64,000 nucleotides of DNA from Rhynochetos jubatus (Eukaryota; Chordata; Aves; Eurypygiformes; Rhynochetidae): the NCBI GenBank assembly GCA_027574665.1, contig CM050657.1, positions 23,972,700 through 24,036,699 on the forward strand, written 5' to 3'. The position numbers and the translations under genes were made by a program. Of this stretch, positions 21,990 to 36,721 are shown piece after piece; position 1 is the first letter of the stretch, and every line of letters begins with the position of its first letter. The notes below the pieces were generated by a model, which worked only from the letters and a program-made list of their open reading frames with translations, was not told the origin of the DNA and ran no database searches.

Positions 21990-24900
21990 GTATGTACTTG
22001 CATACTCTTGTGGAAAACGAGTTCCCGATAAGCTAGTTACTATATGATTGCTTTCCATTCCAAATGTGAAAGAAACAATTTTTCATATTTATTTTAAAAA
22101 ATTAAATGTTTTCCCTTTGTGTTCAGGTAAAACATTCAGGGAGTGTTGACATTTATGATCTTACTGGAAAAAAAAAATAACCCACAACCAAAAAAAATAC
22201 ATTTGTTGTGACATTAGTCCTGTGGTTTTTTGCTCAGGCCCCTGCGTCATCCTAAATTGTGAGAGAGAACCTGGGAGTTGAACTGCTACGGTTCAGCAGT
22301 GGGATTACCTACCGTTAAGCAGTTCAACATGTTGAGTAGCACATCTTCCAAGGCTGAGCAGAGCAGTGAGTAGCTGAGGAACTAATTTACTCCTATTCCA
22401 AACTTCCTTTATCTTCACAATTGTACATGGGTATGAAAAGAAATAATAGAGGACATGCCGAAGCCCTGTCAGCCTTGATAGGAATACAGCAGTCTGGTGT
22501 AAGAGCACTTGTACGCTCTCTGCATATGTGCAATTGCTCCATAGGATGTAATGCAGTAGAGAGCCATCAGGGCTTCCACTGTTTATCTGCAAAATGAGGT
22601 TAATGCTGCTTCCTTCCCTCACTGTGGTGTTAGGGATAAGTCCATTAGGTACATAGACATTTAAGCTATGACTGTTACAGAAACAGCCTGTGAGTAAAGT
22701 ATTGTGGAGCACTTAACTCCTGGAGAGGAGAGGGGGTGGGCGGCGGAAGCATTAGGACCAGATTCTGCAACTGGATTTGTTGCGATGCACAAGTCAGCTT
22801 ATCAGGATCCCATTCTTAGTTTGCACTCCTCTGAGGAGTCTAATTTAAAGACTAATCCTAATTAGATTTTCTCTGTGTAGTTTGGTCAATTTACTGCTGC
22901 TGTTCAGGGCTTCGCAACCAAAATTTCATCATCTTTCCTGTTTTAAGTTCCTTGCTTTACATTTGGCTGGGTTGGAGGGATGTAGAACTACATTCTTGGT
23001 TTCCATGGGATGTTGTTTTTCACATCGTGTGCCAAAAATACCCATCTCTGAGTGCTAAGGGCTATACTTCTTACCACAGATTTGAAGTAAGGCACTTCAA
23101 CCAAGGTAAAAGTTTTAGCTTCCTCCCTCACCACATCAGAGTGCAAGCATGAGGAGCTGGAGGCAAACTGTGGTACTGCACTAGAGCTGAATGAGTTTCC
23201 AGAACAAACAGAACAGGAGACACATTCATCACTGTAGCAGGAGCATGCCAGTTCTAGCAGGCAAACAGTAATCACCACCACCAGAAATAGCCAGTGCCTT
23301 TTCCATCCTACTAACTATCAGAGGCATTAGTTGAGTACTGCTTATTTTAAAGGGATACTAAGCAGTTATTTTGGTCAAGCTTACAGGAATAATTTTTAGG
23401 CTCTGTTCCTGCCACCTATTAGTGTTTATAGTTTTCTATTTAATTTGCCAAAAGCCAGGGAAAACAGTGTTGCTCAAAATGTGATTGTGCATCTTGAGCC
23501 AGTTCGGTTCCAATTTTTCTGTTGTGCCAATTTTCTGACAGTTGTAATTGTGTGTGGATACAAGTTACTCCAGGCAACACCAATATGAAATAACAAGAAG
23601 GTAGGCACATGGCTTTCAGAGGAGTGAATATTAGACTCAATGACTCATCTGCTAAGAAACAAAGCAAAAGAAAACAGTTGCAAAACGCCACAGGACAAAA
23701 TTGTTTGTTTTGACTCTAAGGTCACTCTACCTAGTAAGCAGCTATAGCATGAGGGTTTTAATAGCAGCATGATTAAGATAGGTTTTTGTGTGTGGACACA
23801 AAAAGTTTTAAAGAACACAAAGATTGTAACAAAAACATTAAAATGGTTATGGGTTTTTTTCCAGCTTTGTTTATTGTTTTGTATTCAGTCATGACTCTTG
23901 GAGCATGCTGAGAACAAATCATTCTTACATAAGGCAAGCCCTTTATATACATCTGTTTCACCATATAACACACCACATCTCACAGTAACATTCATCCAAA
24001 GCAGTTTTTGGTTGGTGAGGCGCAGCACTGTCCTGCTTCAAACCTGGCTCCCTCATTTGGTTTCGCAAGGCAAATATCCATCTGTATGAAACACACGGGA
24101 AGACAGCAGGCCTTCTTAAGTAGGGTCTATCCAGCAGGCAGGTTTGGGTCTCGCTGTTTTCTTCCAAGTGCACAACTGGCATTGCTCAAACTGCACTGCT
24201 AATACGGGGTTTCCACGTGCTATTGAATCTCTTCCTTGCCTAGCTTTTTCCCCAGCAATGTATCTTTCTGAAATCACAAAAGATGAACTGGTAGAACTAG
24301 GCCTTTTCTTTTCCCCCCTTTTTTTTAACTGCAATTAATTTTACGATTTTTTAAATCAAATTCCCCCTGCTCCTCCATTTCCCAATATTATCAGAACTTC
24401 CACCACCCCCAATGCTGAACCTTTTCCCTGCATACTTAGAAAAATGGAATTTTTGCTTAACAAAAGTATTTCAATCAGTTGTGATAAGCAGTAACATATT
24501 GACAGTATCAACATTTTTGGGGTAAAAAAAAAAAGAATCAAGTCCTTCAACGTGGAAAAAAAAGAGCATTGATGGAACTGTATATTGTTCAAAAAAAAAA
24601 AATCAATATTTTGCAGCTGAAGCCCACATCTAATTCTTCATTTCCTAAGTCTAATTACTCATCATTTACAGTGACGCTGACAGTCATTGATTCTTGCAAA
24701 GATCCGGAAAAGCTTTTTTGCTAATGAGCAAAAGGCGTCACTGTTACTGTCTCTACAGACAAAGGATGAAGGAAGGAAAAAACGCACTTTCCTCGTTACT
24801 AGTGAATATATGGACAGGTTTTTCTGAAAGCATTGCAAAGTGTAGGAACAAACTATAAGAAGCAGAAAGATAGCAATATCCATACAGTCTTGAAAACTCT

Positions 24901-27900
24901 TTGATTAAAACGTAAAGGAACGTAAGAAACATAATAAAGAATTCCAACTCAAGCAGCAAGTTCCTGAAAAGTGCTGCAGCTCAGAAGTCCTTCGCGTATG
25001 TATATGGTTGTCCCCAGCCAGAAAACCTTTCCTAAAGGGTTCTGGGGAATATAGTTTTCATTCTGTCCCCATTCTTACTGTTTTCTAGTTGTTTTTATTA
25101 AAGTCAGTTTCCGTTGACAACGTCAGTGTAATTTTAAGTTCCAAATATCTTGACAAGTGACACATGAGGAGCCCTAAATTGTGCTGGTTTACAATTACTA
25201 CAAATGGAAGGGTGTATCTCATCACTGTAACTACATGTGCTGATCTCCAAGTCTGTTCACATGATTTCAGAAGCAAAATACAGCACTGAGCACTCCAGGG
25301 CTGGGATCCTGCTGTTTAGTGTGTATTAGCAACTCATTTTCTGCATTCAGCCTTAGAGAAGACCGAAGATAGGCTGAAACTGAATCCACAGTCCTGAAAA
25401 GGACTTTTAAGCTTCCTGTGTAACTCAGAGCATGCCAGTTTGTGGTGTTGAAGTCTACCTAAGGTGACTAAAGACCTTATACATCCAGCAAAAGAAACAG
25501 TCTTACCACCTCCACTGAGTTAAAAATTAGAGATGGTGCAACTGTACTGTCAACCACATTAGGAAACTGATTTGACTGAAAACATCCCATGAAAGAAGTT
25601 TTTGGTTGGATCTTATCGCAGCTGCAGGATCACAAAAGCCAAAACTAATCAGAATGGAAGAACACATTTCGGGTTGTAGTGAGGGTCCAAGACCTATTGT
25701 ACATGGAATTACAGATATAGGCACTTAAATTTTGCATGTCATTAGACTAGCATAAGATTGCTAGTAAGAGATGCCAAATAGAAAAGTGCATCCTTATTCT
25801 GGCCTACTGTGTTGGATTTATACACCCTCTTCTGCCCTGAACGAAAGCAAATAGATCAGGTTGGGGTTCGCCATTCAAAACCATCCAGACAGCTTTTACA
25901 AAGTATCTGAGCTGATTTAACATTTTGCTTTTGGGGCTGGGGGTGGGAGTGCTGCTCTTCACCCCATCCCTGCCACCACTGCTACCTTGCTATGATGTAC
26001 AGTGTGATCTTAACCTTCTCTTTTGCCCACTCTGCTTCTTACTTGGCCCCTCAGTGAGCCAGTTCAATTTGTTAACCTGTCAGAAAGCTTTCTGAGTGAG
26101 TTTTGTGCCTGTTAAGCAACTGAACCTGATCCTTTGGTGAGGAAGTATACCTGCATGGCATGGTCAGGGCATGGGAAAGCTCCTCTAAAGGCAGTAAGCA
26201 GAATAACATCTCCACAGCTTTTGATACCTGAGGCACACTACTTTCTGAATTAAATGTGGCCATGCATGGGACACCTGCATTCCTCAACACATTCCTAAGC
26301 ACCCAGGCCTGACCTGGTGCTTGGCCTGTAACACAGTGTATCCCAACCCTTGATCCCCGCAACCACTGATTCCTATGCCTGCTCTTGGTATTGGGTTAAA
26401 TTGGTTTAATCTCTGTGTTTACTGACCAGAGTCAGTCCACTGACCTCCATCACATTTATGATCTCCTTTCGGACTCAGTTCATTACAGTGAAGTGTTATC
26501 AGTCTCTTAGGAAAATAGAGTGAGAGATGTGCCTTCCTTTAAAAACAGAACAAGGACAGAGAAACAAGATTTGGGTACCGGCTTCCCCATCAGTGAGCAT
26601 TTGTGCCATTTTTATTAAATCGTCATTACATAAAACGCTGGACTAGGTCTTGGCATGAGATTGGAGCTGGAGTCCTTCTTGTTCCCAGGTAAGCTCCCAG
26701 TCATTGTACCACAGAGTCACACTGCTGCTCTTAGCTACTAGGAATCTAGAGGCACACTTTGTCCCTATTTGGTTCTCATTTTTAAGAAACAGAATATAAC
26801 ATTAACAGATTATAACAAAAACATTTGTAAGAAATGGGATGCTAAGTAGCAGACTAACTAGAATCTGTTCCAACACACCTACAGCTCTCCTCATCACAGC
26901 CATAGGCATAATTTAAGCCAGACAATCAGGCATTCCTTCTACTAAGAATACTAATTATAGATCAGTGATTTATAGTTGGTGCGGAAGGAAGAGCCAAATT
27001 TTAAATGAGAAAGAGCCTCTTTCTGTATAATTCTGAATCGTGTCTCTTAATTAAAACCACTTCATTTTCAGATTGAGTTTCCCATTACTCTTCTGCCTCA
27101 ATCAGTTTTGCAGTGTTAGTTCACACATGAGCTGTTTTGAACTGAACGTTGCTGCTACTGAAGTCAGTGGAAGCTTGGTTTTGTTTTCAGGAGAGGGTGT
27201 ATGCTGACTGGCTGTGTTTGCTTCAGGAAGAGAATCTGCCCTGAAGAGAAGTCTGAGGTACCTGGCCACACTGCTGGAAAACAAAGTAGAGATTTTAATA
27301 AGCCTTTCAGGCGCTGCAGAAGTCCCTTGTAGACTAAGTCAATTCAAGTTACTTCAGTATAAAGTTTCACAGATTGTGACAGTAAATAAATAAAAATTTT
27401 CTGATAAGCAATCAGAAATTATTTTCTTTTGATTTAAATCAAAAGGAAAAGAGAAAGGACAGCTCACTTTGCACCCTGTCATTGATCCACAGCACCAAGG
27501 AGTGAAACATTGGCACAAATTTTATTAGGATAACTCTCTTTGATTTAAATAGCTTTGGGAACTTGCTCTAAAGAAGACAGTAACTGAAACAGAGAGGGAA
27601 GAAATCTTTCCCATCTTCATGGACTATCTGGTGTTTAATTGGTATGAGCTTAACTACAGCCCTTAGCTCAGTGCAGCTCTAGGGAGACTTCCCTCATCTA
27701 CCTGGCTTCCCATGTATGTAATTTCTTGGAAATTATGTTCCTGAAATATCCTTGGGACTTCTTCCTATTTGTCACATTTGTAGACACTGGCCAATAAATT
27801 TAAAATTCTCAGGTGAATGGGGAGAGGTGAGCAAGCAGACAGAACTAAAGTTCTGTCACACGAGTCTTATTTACATAGAAATATACTAAAATACTCATTG

Positions 27901-30900
27901 TCATAATGAGACACATTCTATCCACTTGTAACATGCAGTAAGGAGAACGTTGGAATTCAATGCTTCTGTTGTGTAACAAAAAAGCAATTAAACAGTTGGT
28001 TTAATTCAGCCAAAAGGAAACGAAACAACCACTTACATAATCTTACATTCTTTAAAGGAGAAAGGTTAAAGGGCATAAAAAGGAAGCAGGAGTTAGTAAG
28101 CCTAAGTAATATTAGCTAATTGTTGCTCATTAGAGGAAAGGCTGCTTTCATCTTAAAGCACTGTGGTACAGGAAAGCTAAGGAAATATATTTGAGAAAAA
28201 AGGGGTAGTTAGACAAAAAAAAAATTTGAAAGGAATCTTCCCTTGCCAAAAAAGCAGAGCCATGAGATATGCCTCCTGTAGGCAATCATAAAAATGCTGT
28301 AGGGCTTATGGTTTCCTTGGTGTCTGGGTGGAAAACAGGGTAACCATCAAGTTTTCTCTTTTTCTAGTGGGTCTGAAAAACATACCCAGCTGCCTTTCAG
28401 CCCTTTTATTGATCTGGGTAATTTACAGTTACTATTTTGTGTCCCCAGTCCTGCTCTTTCACAGTGCATTACTAACCAGCTATTGTTGTTAATGATGCTG
28501 TAGCTTTGCTGTCTTCATTTAGCACTGAAGAAGTGGCAGTTAGTTAGGGAGGCTGATTCCTCTCACGCAGTAATAGCATTCTTGTTCTTTTTAAATTAAT
28601 ACACTGCAGTGAAAACAGTGATTTGGGGCAGCCTTAGAGTACATCAGCATTGTAGGGACAACCTATGAAGGCATATTCAAGCCAGCTTTATAGTGGAAAC
28701 TCTTGGGATAGCTGCAGAGCTCAGCAAGGGCGCAAATCCCACCCAAGGAGCTGTCAGTGCCGAGGCATTTCGGCCATTCTGCTGGAACATACCTACAGCT
28801 GGATAGCACAAAGTGGGTTTGGGCAGGCTGGTCCCTACTGCAGTCCTTGCAGCTGGTATCCTCCTGGGTGGTAGTGCCCAACAACTTTGCTGAAGTATTT
28901 CCTTATGTGTTCTCCTGTTCATGTGACTGCTAGAAAGAGGATATTTTCCTTCTGCAGAAAAACTTTATACCTTTCCTCTGTTAGTGTGTATATGGTCCTA
29001 TCTGGGGTTCACTAGCAAGAGTTACGTGGCTCATGTTAAGGAGACTGATAAAAGCAACATGTGTTTTGACTAAATGGCTTGTATTTAAACACTAGGCTAC
29101 CTTCTGTAGCTGTTAACCAAAATTAGTTGCTAAGTTTTATCATTTCTGCTCTTCTAAACTGAATTAGTCCAAGATGTGCACATCGCTTCTTGCAGCATGG
29201 AAGGCAAATTTGAGTTTTAGCAGAATATTTCCCCGCCCCTTATAGTATATAGTAAGTTACCTCTTGTGGCATTTGAGCAACTGCCAAAACTAAAAACTGA
29301 GTAACTTTAAAAGTGAGCTGTCAGTTTGCCCTTACATGCAAGACAAAGAATATACAAACCAGTCAGGCCAATTTAACCTTTTCCTTGCCTTTACCTCTGG
29401 AAGGAACAAGATGGCCTGAACACCAGCAGAATGAGAGGATGTGTGTGCTACTCATCAAGGCACTTCAGAAAACAAACTAAAATAGGGAGAATTTTTTAAA
29501 TGACTGATCTTATACTTCACTGGAACCTAAAAACCAATGAATCAATTTCTCCTGTCATACACTGACTGTCTACTGAGACAACATCACCTCTTCTCAAGCT
29601 CTAAAATGCAATCAAAACACATTTTGTCACTATCTAAAAGCCATTATGTCACTGCAAACTTGATTATTACAGCTTGGACCGAGGTCCCTCAGAAATACAG
29701 ATCAGTGCTCAAGACCTCCATGGCATTCCACAACATGGCATTATGCTATTACAAGTAATCACGCCTCAAATCTTGAGATGGAACATCTTGTAATTCAAAC
29801 TGAATTAAAGTGAATGACAGTTACAGAAGACAAATCTATTTAAATAAACTCCCTAGCCACGTGGTGGATTACAGTACAATGAATTGTATAGGGAGACCAT
29901 TAACAAAATATACTTGGATATGGCACTCTGCCCACCTAGGCACAGCCATTACTGGTGAAACAAATGCACTCCTTTGTTTCCAACTTCAGATGCTACTGCA
30001 GGTTAATTATTTAGGATCAGTCCACTACAATCAGATTGAAACAGTAGCAGAAGACCTAATAGGAGGACTAGTGTATTGCACATCCAGAAAATTATGCTGC
30101 TATTTGCATGCTGTAATATCTTAACCTGAGATGAAGCCTCAGTTCCACTTATATAATCAAGACTTGTTGTTGTTGTCACTGGCATCAGAGGAGTTGAGAT
30201 TTTATAATACCAAAAATATTTCACAAATAAAGTTCAAATTTTCCCCTATTATGTTATAATTTCTATTATCTACTTTCTCAAAAAGAGCATTAACAAAGTG
30301 ATTATTGATGTACCACAAGGTAGAGAAGCACAGGCACAGCAGGAATTAATTTCTTACCCCCTTGATAAGAAAACTGAGTGTGGAAGTTGATGACTTGGTC
30401 AAACTAGACAGAAATCTACTTATTTGCAGAATCCTGTTCTCATCTCAACACATTTATCATCATCATCATTAAGGATGATGATCTCTCTTCAGCAGACCAA
30501 CATTTTGTGTTTTTAAAGCTTTTTGGTTTTAAATCCGGGATATCAAACTGTTCATTTGTTAGCACTGGTATTAGTATTATTAGTATTGGCATGCCTGTAT
30601 CTGCTGTTAGAGGTGAATACATTTTGAGAGCTCAGACATCATCAGAGGAGATGTAACTGTGGAGGGACAGTTGTTTCAAACGTACTCCTGCAGAGGAGTA
30701 AGTGGTGTGTGAGAACGCTGTGCAGAGCTGACTGAAGAACTCTTTGTTCTCCCTTCAGTTCTAGTTTAGTGACTTTGGTGAAACCAGTTATTAAAAGGGA
30801 AGGTAGGGAATGTTCTTAAATGAGTCATGTTTGTTCTATGACTGTCAGACTACATCTGTAACTGGTTCAGTAGCTCTATTCAACTGGTGAGGTCATTTCC

Positions 30901-33900
30901 ATGCAGCACATGACACAGGGAGCCTTTGTACAGACAGCTGCAGGCAACATGCTTCATGCTAGCTCCTGACTTGAGAGACGTTCCATGAAGGGATCAACAG
31001 GTACTTCCCTACGTTGATGCGGTGTTTTATGATGCTTGCAAGAGTACAAGAAAGACCTGAAACACATGAGAAGCCTAGAGCCTTTCCTTCTACTACAAAG
31101 CTGCATTTATATTATATACTTACTTTTTAAACAAGAGTTGAAAGTTTATTAAGGACAAATGAGACAATGTAATCAGTCACCCTAAGCAATGCCAAACCAG
31201 AGAATGCCAGTATGTAGGAGGCAGCCCTGGAAGCATCAGGAGACTACAAATCCCTCGATGGCTTAATCAAAGTGTGCAACCATTGTGGCTAGACACAAAT
31301 CTTCTGATTTCTTTTTTCTACAGAGAAAGTGGGGAACATAAGAGTTAAATGAAATGCCTTCAGAAGTAATAGCTCTTGTAGACAAGAGGAAGAACAATAT
31401 TTCATTCAACCCCATGAAACAGAGAACAGGTGGGATGAAGCAGAGAGGGAGAATGAGGCAATACCAAAACCACAAATTAAAATGCCGTTAAGTTTGAGAA
31501 TGCTTGAGAAATTTGAAGCCTGAGCTGAAGTAACTGATGTACAGGAGATGAAAAAGAGGTCTGAAAAACTGTTTAAAATGAACGCCAGTTACAGCAGAAT
31601 GGCTAACCCAGAGGATCAGCAATGCAACTTAATCCTGTACAGACAAATTGTGACCAAATTTGTTTCACGTTTGAGTCTCACACTATTAGTCTCTATTGGC
31701 ATTATGTGTGCCATAAACTCACTGGAACGATAAGCAGTGACTGACAGCGCCCACGCTGCCACAAGGCAATGCCGCCTGTGTCGGCTGCCACTGTTTGACA
31801 TTCCCCAGGCTGCACACCAGGGTCATGACTGGGCTGGCCAGATGCTTCCCAAGCCGAGCATGAACTCACTTTGGGGCGCTGCAGAAGGCAAGCAGCTGCA
31901 CTGCCAGCCAGCTAAAACCTGGAAACATGCCTTTTGGGGTTTATTTTTCCTTTCCAATATGGCAGTTTTAAAAGCAAGACAAGGTATCTTTTAAAATATT
32001 TCTTTATGTAAAGGAAAACAAAGTTTAAAAGAACCTGCTTTCTGGCATTGCAGATACTTAGTGATGTGCCCACTCTTGTCAACACAACAACCTCTACCAG
32101 AAGCTCCCACAGATTCTGCTATGGTCTGCAAAGAAAAAAAAAAAAAAAAAGGAATAGAAGCTGCTAGTTTGTGTTGGCTGAGGTTTGATCCCTTCCTCAT
32201 GTCTAGATCAAATAGGAGCTGAAGGGCTTCATTTTAATGATTATTTGCCTTTTTGCTTCTTCTGTTTTTCAGACACACATCATGTAAGTATGATGTGTTG
32301 TACAGCTATACAAGGCTGAGGAAAAGTTCACACTGTACTTAATCATGTATTGATGATTTAACTGCCCAAAGACCAGTTTTTAATAAAATCCAGACACAAG
32401 GATACCTGTAAGACAGACTTGTCTTAATGGCACCAGAAGGCACTTCAATGTCCTATGTGACAGCTACTAAGCCTATAACCAAGGGAAGCTTATAATGGGC
32501 ACAGCACCACCAAAATGCAGCAATGCTGCTTCTACAGCCAGCCTGGCATTCTTGCTCCGTAGGGCTTCATGTTCTAGGCTCAGCTGCAGAAGAACATGTG
32601 GGCTGGCCCTTCATCTAGATTAAACACAGGCCTTGAGGATATTGCTTTTGCCTACAGTTCCCCAGAGATGCCTTTTCTAAACAACAGACTGCTACTGTAT
32701 TTTTTCCTTCTAGCTTCCAACCTTAGGCATCTCAAAAATAATGGCTTTTTCAACTGGCATTTATGTTCAAAGAGAACAGATATGTCTGAGTAGTCAAGAA
32801 GTGCTTAAGGTAGTGAGTGCAGTAAGCAAGAGTTTTACTTTCGGTGTATGAATACCTGAGGAGGGAGGGCTGGGGGGGAAAGTCACTCAAACTTTGAGAC
32901 TTTTGAGTGAAACAAACTACTCTGAAATGAAACTATTAGTTGATTGCCTGCCATAGGCAGTGTCTCAGGCCACCTAGCTATCATCTGACTAGGCACTGGA
33001 GGTATCAATAGGTTTTGGTGGTAGAGGTAGGAGAATTTGGATCAAATTAATCCTTGAGGGTATTACTTACTATTGTTTCACCACTGATAATTTTGTTGGT
33101 CTCAAACTATAGCGGTAAGAGAAAGAGATTTTAGAAAAGCAACAGGTGTAACACAGGATGATTAGGATGTCAGTCATGGGGGTGGGAGGGTAAGTGCAGT
33201 TCTGAGAAATACTAATACAGTAGTAGGATGTTTCAGGTTTCTTTAATACAGACGATGAAATGTTTGCGCCACCACATGCAGCATACGGCAAGCCTTTACG
33301 CGGACCAAAGCAGTGACTGCTACTCTGGTCATAAGTGATAGAACTGGGAACTGGGGAGAGATGGACTGTCAGGATAACTAAGGAAGACGTGGGCTAGTCA
33401 AACTCAAGAAAAAGAGCAAACAAAGGAGTAAGAACTACACAATGTTCCCAGATAGTAACCAGGACATTAGAAAGAGTTGTCTAGCCAGGTCAGGAATGAA
33501 GTTCAGATCGAGCATTCTAGAGGACTGAAGGTGGCCAAGTTGCATGCTGTTATCAAATGGTGCCTGATAAACAGGTGGAAGGAAGCCAAAAGTAATCCAG
33601 ACAGTTACCGATGGTAAAAAAGATTGAACTTTGTCACCGAAACTTGTAGGTGTCTCCAAAGCGGTTTGAAAGGAAATGGAATTGTTCTTTGGCAGTGTCA
33701 TATGTACATATTATAAGCCCATACTTCAAGGCTTCGTTTGTCTAGAAAGCTATATAAAACTGGTTTGTTTTCCCAGGTCATTAATTATTAGTAACCCCAG
33801 TGTTCCTTGTGGCATTACAGTTTCAGATGCTTGCTTTCCGCATCCTATTCACAGTTAAACTAACTCGCTGGATTCTGAGCTGAGAAAAGAAACTCCTCCC

Positions 33901-36030
33901 CACTCCCCTGGTCATTTGAGATAGACTAGGGAGAACTTTTGGTTTTGTCTCCTATGTAGCTTTCTTGGAACTTTAGGAAGCTGGTGCAGGGCCGTATGAT
34001 GCTGACAATATCCTTGTTCTATCCAGCTTTTTCAGTGCACTGTCGTTACGGTTTACTACATATTGTATCACAGAGGCATGCATATATGGTATTGGCAAGT
34101 CTTTCCAGGCCCCTGGTGAAGCTCAACTATGGAACAGGTCTATTCTAGGCTAACTCAAAGAATATGTAAATAATGTGATGCTGTATTGTACATCTTCTAG
34201 TAAAAAGAACAACCTGCCGGTTACTAGATAAGCACTAGAAGTTTAATTATCAAATCTGCTGACTACATTCAACAGAGTAAAGCTGCATTATGGACAACAG
34301 AAGGTAGAAAAGGCAGGCTTACGTGCCTTTGCAAAGCAGTTCAGCTAACAGCTGTTAAATTATAACTCGACTGTTCAGATGCTAAGGGAGAAGACAAGGG
34401 TGTTATTTCTGCAGGCTCATTCTAAAATTCTCTCTACAACTACCTGAAAGAAGGTTGTAGCGAGGGGGTGTCAGTCTCTTCTCTCAAGTAACAAGCAATA
34501 GGACAAGAAGAAACAGCCTCAAGTTGCACCAAGGCAAGTTTATATTGGATTTTAGAAAAAAAAATCTTCACCAAAAGGGTTATCAGGCATTGAAACAGGC
34601 TGCCCAGGGAAGCGGTGGGGTCACCATCCCTAGAGGTATTTAAAAGACATGTAGATGTGGTGCTTAGGGACATGGTTTATCAGTAGACTTGGCAGCATTT
34701 GGTTAAAGGTTGAATTTGATCATCTTAAAGCTCTTTTCCAACCTAAACAATCCTATGATTCTATAGAAACTGCATTAAAAGTGTAATAATTCAGTGCATT
34801 TGGTACCAGGAAATTCCCATAATAAAATGTATTTATATATGTCTACCACAGCACGGTAAGAGCTGCCCAAACCACAGGTCATGTTCCCCTAGATTTGAAA
34901 CACCTGGGAAAGCAAAAAAGGATGGTTTGGGTTTATAATAGTCATTATCACTGCCTAGCTGACTCTCACATAGAGAGTCTAGCAGTCTCAAGATTACCTG
35001 CTTTTCTTCTCAGATTGCAGTTCTGACCATCTCTAGTCATGTGAGACTTTTTTCTAATTAATTTTAGATCTGTCAGGAGCACTTAAAGGCATCTTATTCA
35101 TTCCCGTACCTCCACGTACTCCAGCTTCCAAAGCAAAATATATAGACTGTCCCTTCAAGGTTTGTTTTGTCTTTGAACTATCTTGTATTGACTTTTCAAA
35201 GCATATGCAAGTCCCAGAGCTCTTCAACCCACATGCCTTAGTAACCCCTAAGAAGCAGTTCTTCCTTTTTCTCCCTGAACTTCCAGGAATTATGCAAATC
35301 TGCTATCTGAACAGCATACAAAAAGACATTACATTTTTCATATAATCTTGCTGATTCTGCCATATCCACCTTAAGCTCTCCTTTACATTACACATAATTC
35401 CATTTTCACTTGGTTTGGTCATTTGCTAGAATTCTTTGTAAGCTAGAAAGTCAGAAATTGGGAGAACTTGTTTCAACTAAACTGAGCTAATTACACAACC
35501 TGACTATAAGAGTTCTAATGGACTATTGTGTTTTCTTAATTATTAGCATAAGCCTCATTTTGGCTTTGATCAGTGTCCTGTGTTCTTCAATATCACATTC
35601 ATATGCACCAATCAGCACAATTCACCCTCTCACTTAGTCCTTATTTGCTGTTTTATGTAGACCAGAATATGGACAGTATAAAATCAACAATTGCTTTTTC
35701 TCAGCTCCTCCTTATAGACTCAAAGTGCCCCCAGTTTATTGCCAGGTATGCTAAGAGTTACCAAGGAAAAAAACTATAGTTTTACTAACAAAGCACTGTC
35801 ATACAAGAAGGCATCTTGACATTACCTGTTTTTGGTGTGTTTGGCAGGGGAAAGACGATACCGTGCCCTTTATTCATGCTGAGTAGATTTGCAACAAAAT
35901 TAGAAGAGCTGTTGTATGAGAAAAACACCCCGTATGTATAAAGGTGCAGAGCTACCCGGGGGTTACCGTGATGCTTTAAAACGTAGGTGGAGTCACTAGG
36001 AGGGAGACAAAAGCAGCTTCCAACTCTTGT
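21990..36030. other. Apparent gene desert to the right of the PER3 promoter
   Basis: Beyond the candidate donor at 21990 I see no supported exon over 14 kb on either strand. The longest frames, including a 104-codon plus-strand frame at 29810-30124 and a 135-codon minus-strand frame at 22305-22712, have no family likeness and no matching splice pattern. A short TCATCATCATCATT run lies near 30460. The only repeat I can name is the CR1 tail at 34440-34766. Confidence 0.5.
34440..34766 (+). mobile_element. CR1 LINE 3' fragment
   Basis: Plus-strand CR1 tail. The GAAACAGGCTGCCCAGGGAAG and GGTCACCATCCCTAGAGG blocks are followed by TTCCAACCTAAACAATC and then CTATGATTCTATAG. These are the forward counterpart of the CR1 3' UTR seen reversed elsewhere in the window. 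Only the 3' end remains. Confidence 0.9.
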
Positions 36031-36215
36031 CTCTTTGTTGTGGTTGAGCGCCAGTCAGGCAATCAGGCAGCACACAGCTGCTCACTCACCCCCCCCAGTG
36101 GGATGGGGGAGAGAATTGGAGGAAAAAGGTAAGTGAACTTGTGAGTTAAGAACAGTTTAATAATTGAAAAGAGTTTAATTACTTATTAGGAATAATGATG
36201 GCAACAGTTGCCATG
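36030..36215 (+). mobile_element. Endogenous retrovirus LTR fossil (partial)
   Basis: The stretch with TGAGCGCCAGTCAGGCAATC, CAGCTGCTCACTCACCCC, a GTGGGATGGGGGAGAGAATTGG block and AGTTAAGAACAGTTTAATAA matches, from memory, a widespread avian ERV LTR family. Only part of one LTR is visible, with no internal region or second LTR, so it is a broken relic. Divergence suggests an old insertion. The family name cannot be fixed without a repeat library. Confidence 0.6.
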
Positions 36216-36721
36216 CCCCATTAAGCCATCACATTAGTGGCCAGCATCAGCTGTTTCAAGTTTAGACAAAAGATGGCCCTGGACCAGTGTCTGTATCCCT
36301 CCCACAAAAATCCTTTCTTCATTTAAAAAATGCATCCAAACTACTCCAACTTTGTGAACTAACAGTATCTCATGGCAATGAGTTCCCTGAGTTAACTGTG
36401 CCCTATTAAAAGGAAAACATATGTTACCATTAAGAAAATTAAGAATAAGTTCAAATATACTAACTGCATTCTCCCATCTGTTCCTCTTCACAGTTCTTTA
36501 ATGTTTGTACCACTATCTCCCCTCCCACTTTTTGTACAGAGTTCATTATTGTTTATGCAACAGAAGTGGAGTTTTTCTTTTCTTTTAGACTGAATATATA
36601 AAAACTCTGTGTGAATTAGAAAGTCTTAATTTCCAGAAGTCTTTAGCACTTAACACAGAGAGGGAATAAAAGCTGAAAGCTACTTAACTGTGTGTATTGG
36701 GAACAGAAATTAAACAAAAAG

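Noticed and set aside
21353-22003. 216-codon minus-strand open frame, the longest in the window
   Set aside because: Composition-driven frame at the right side of the CpG island. It has no recognisable domain, and its start region overlaps the stronger plus-strand ATG/donor pair.
29810-30124. 104-codon plus-strand frame in the gap after the PER3 island
   Set aside because: No recognised family and no partner exon to the divergent ATG exon at 21957. An isolated frame of this length in AT-rich DNA can be chance.
30455-30480. TCATCATCATCATT run as a possible functional repeat
   Set aside because: A short simple-sequence run with no spacer/repeat architecture. No CRISPR-like array or other ordered repeat occurs anywhere in this eukaryotic window.
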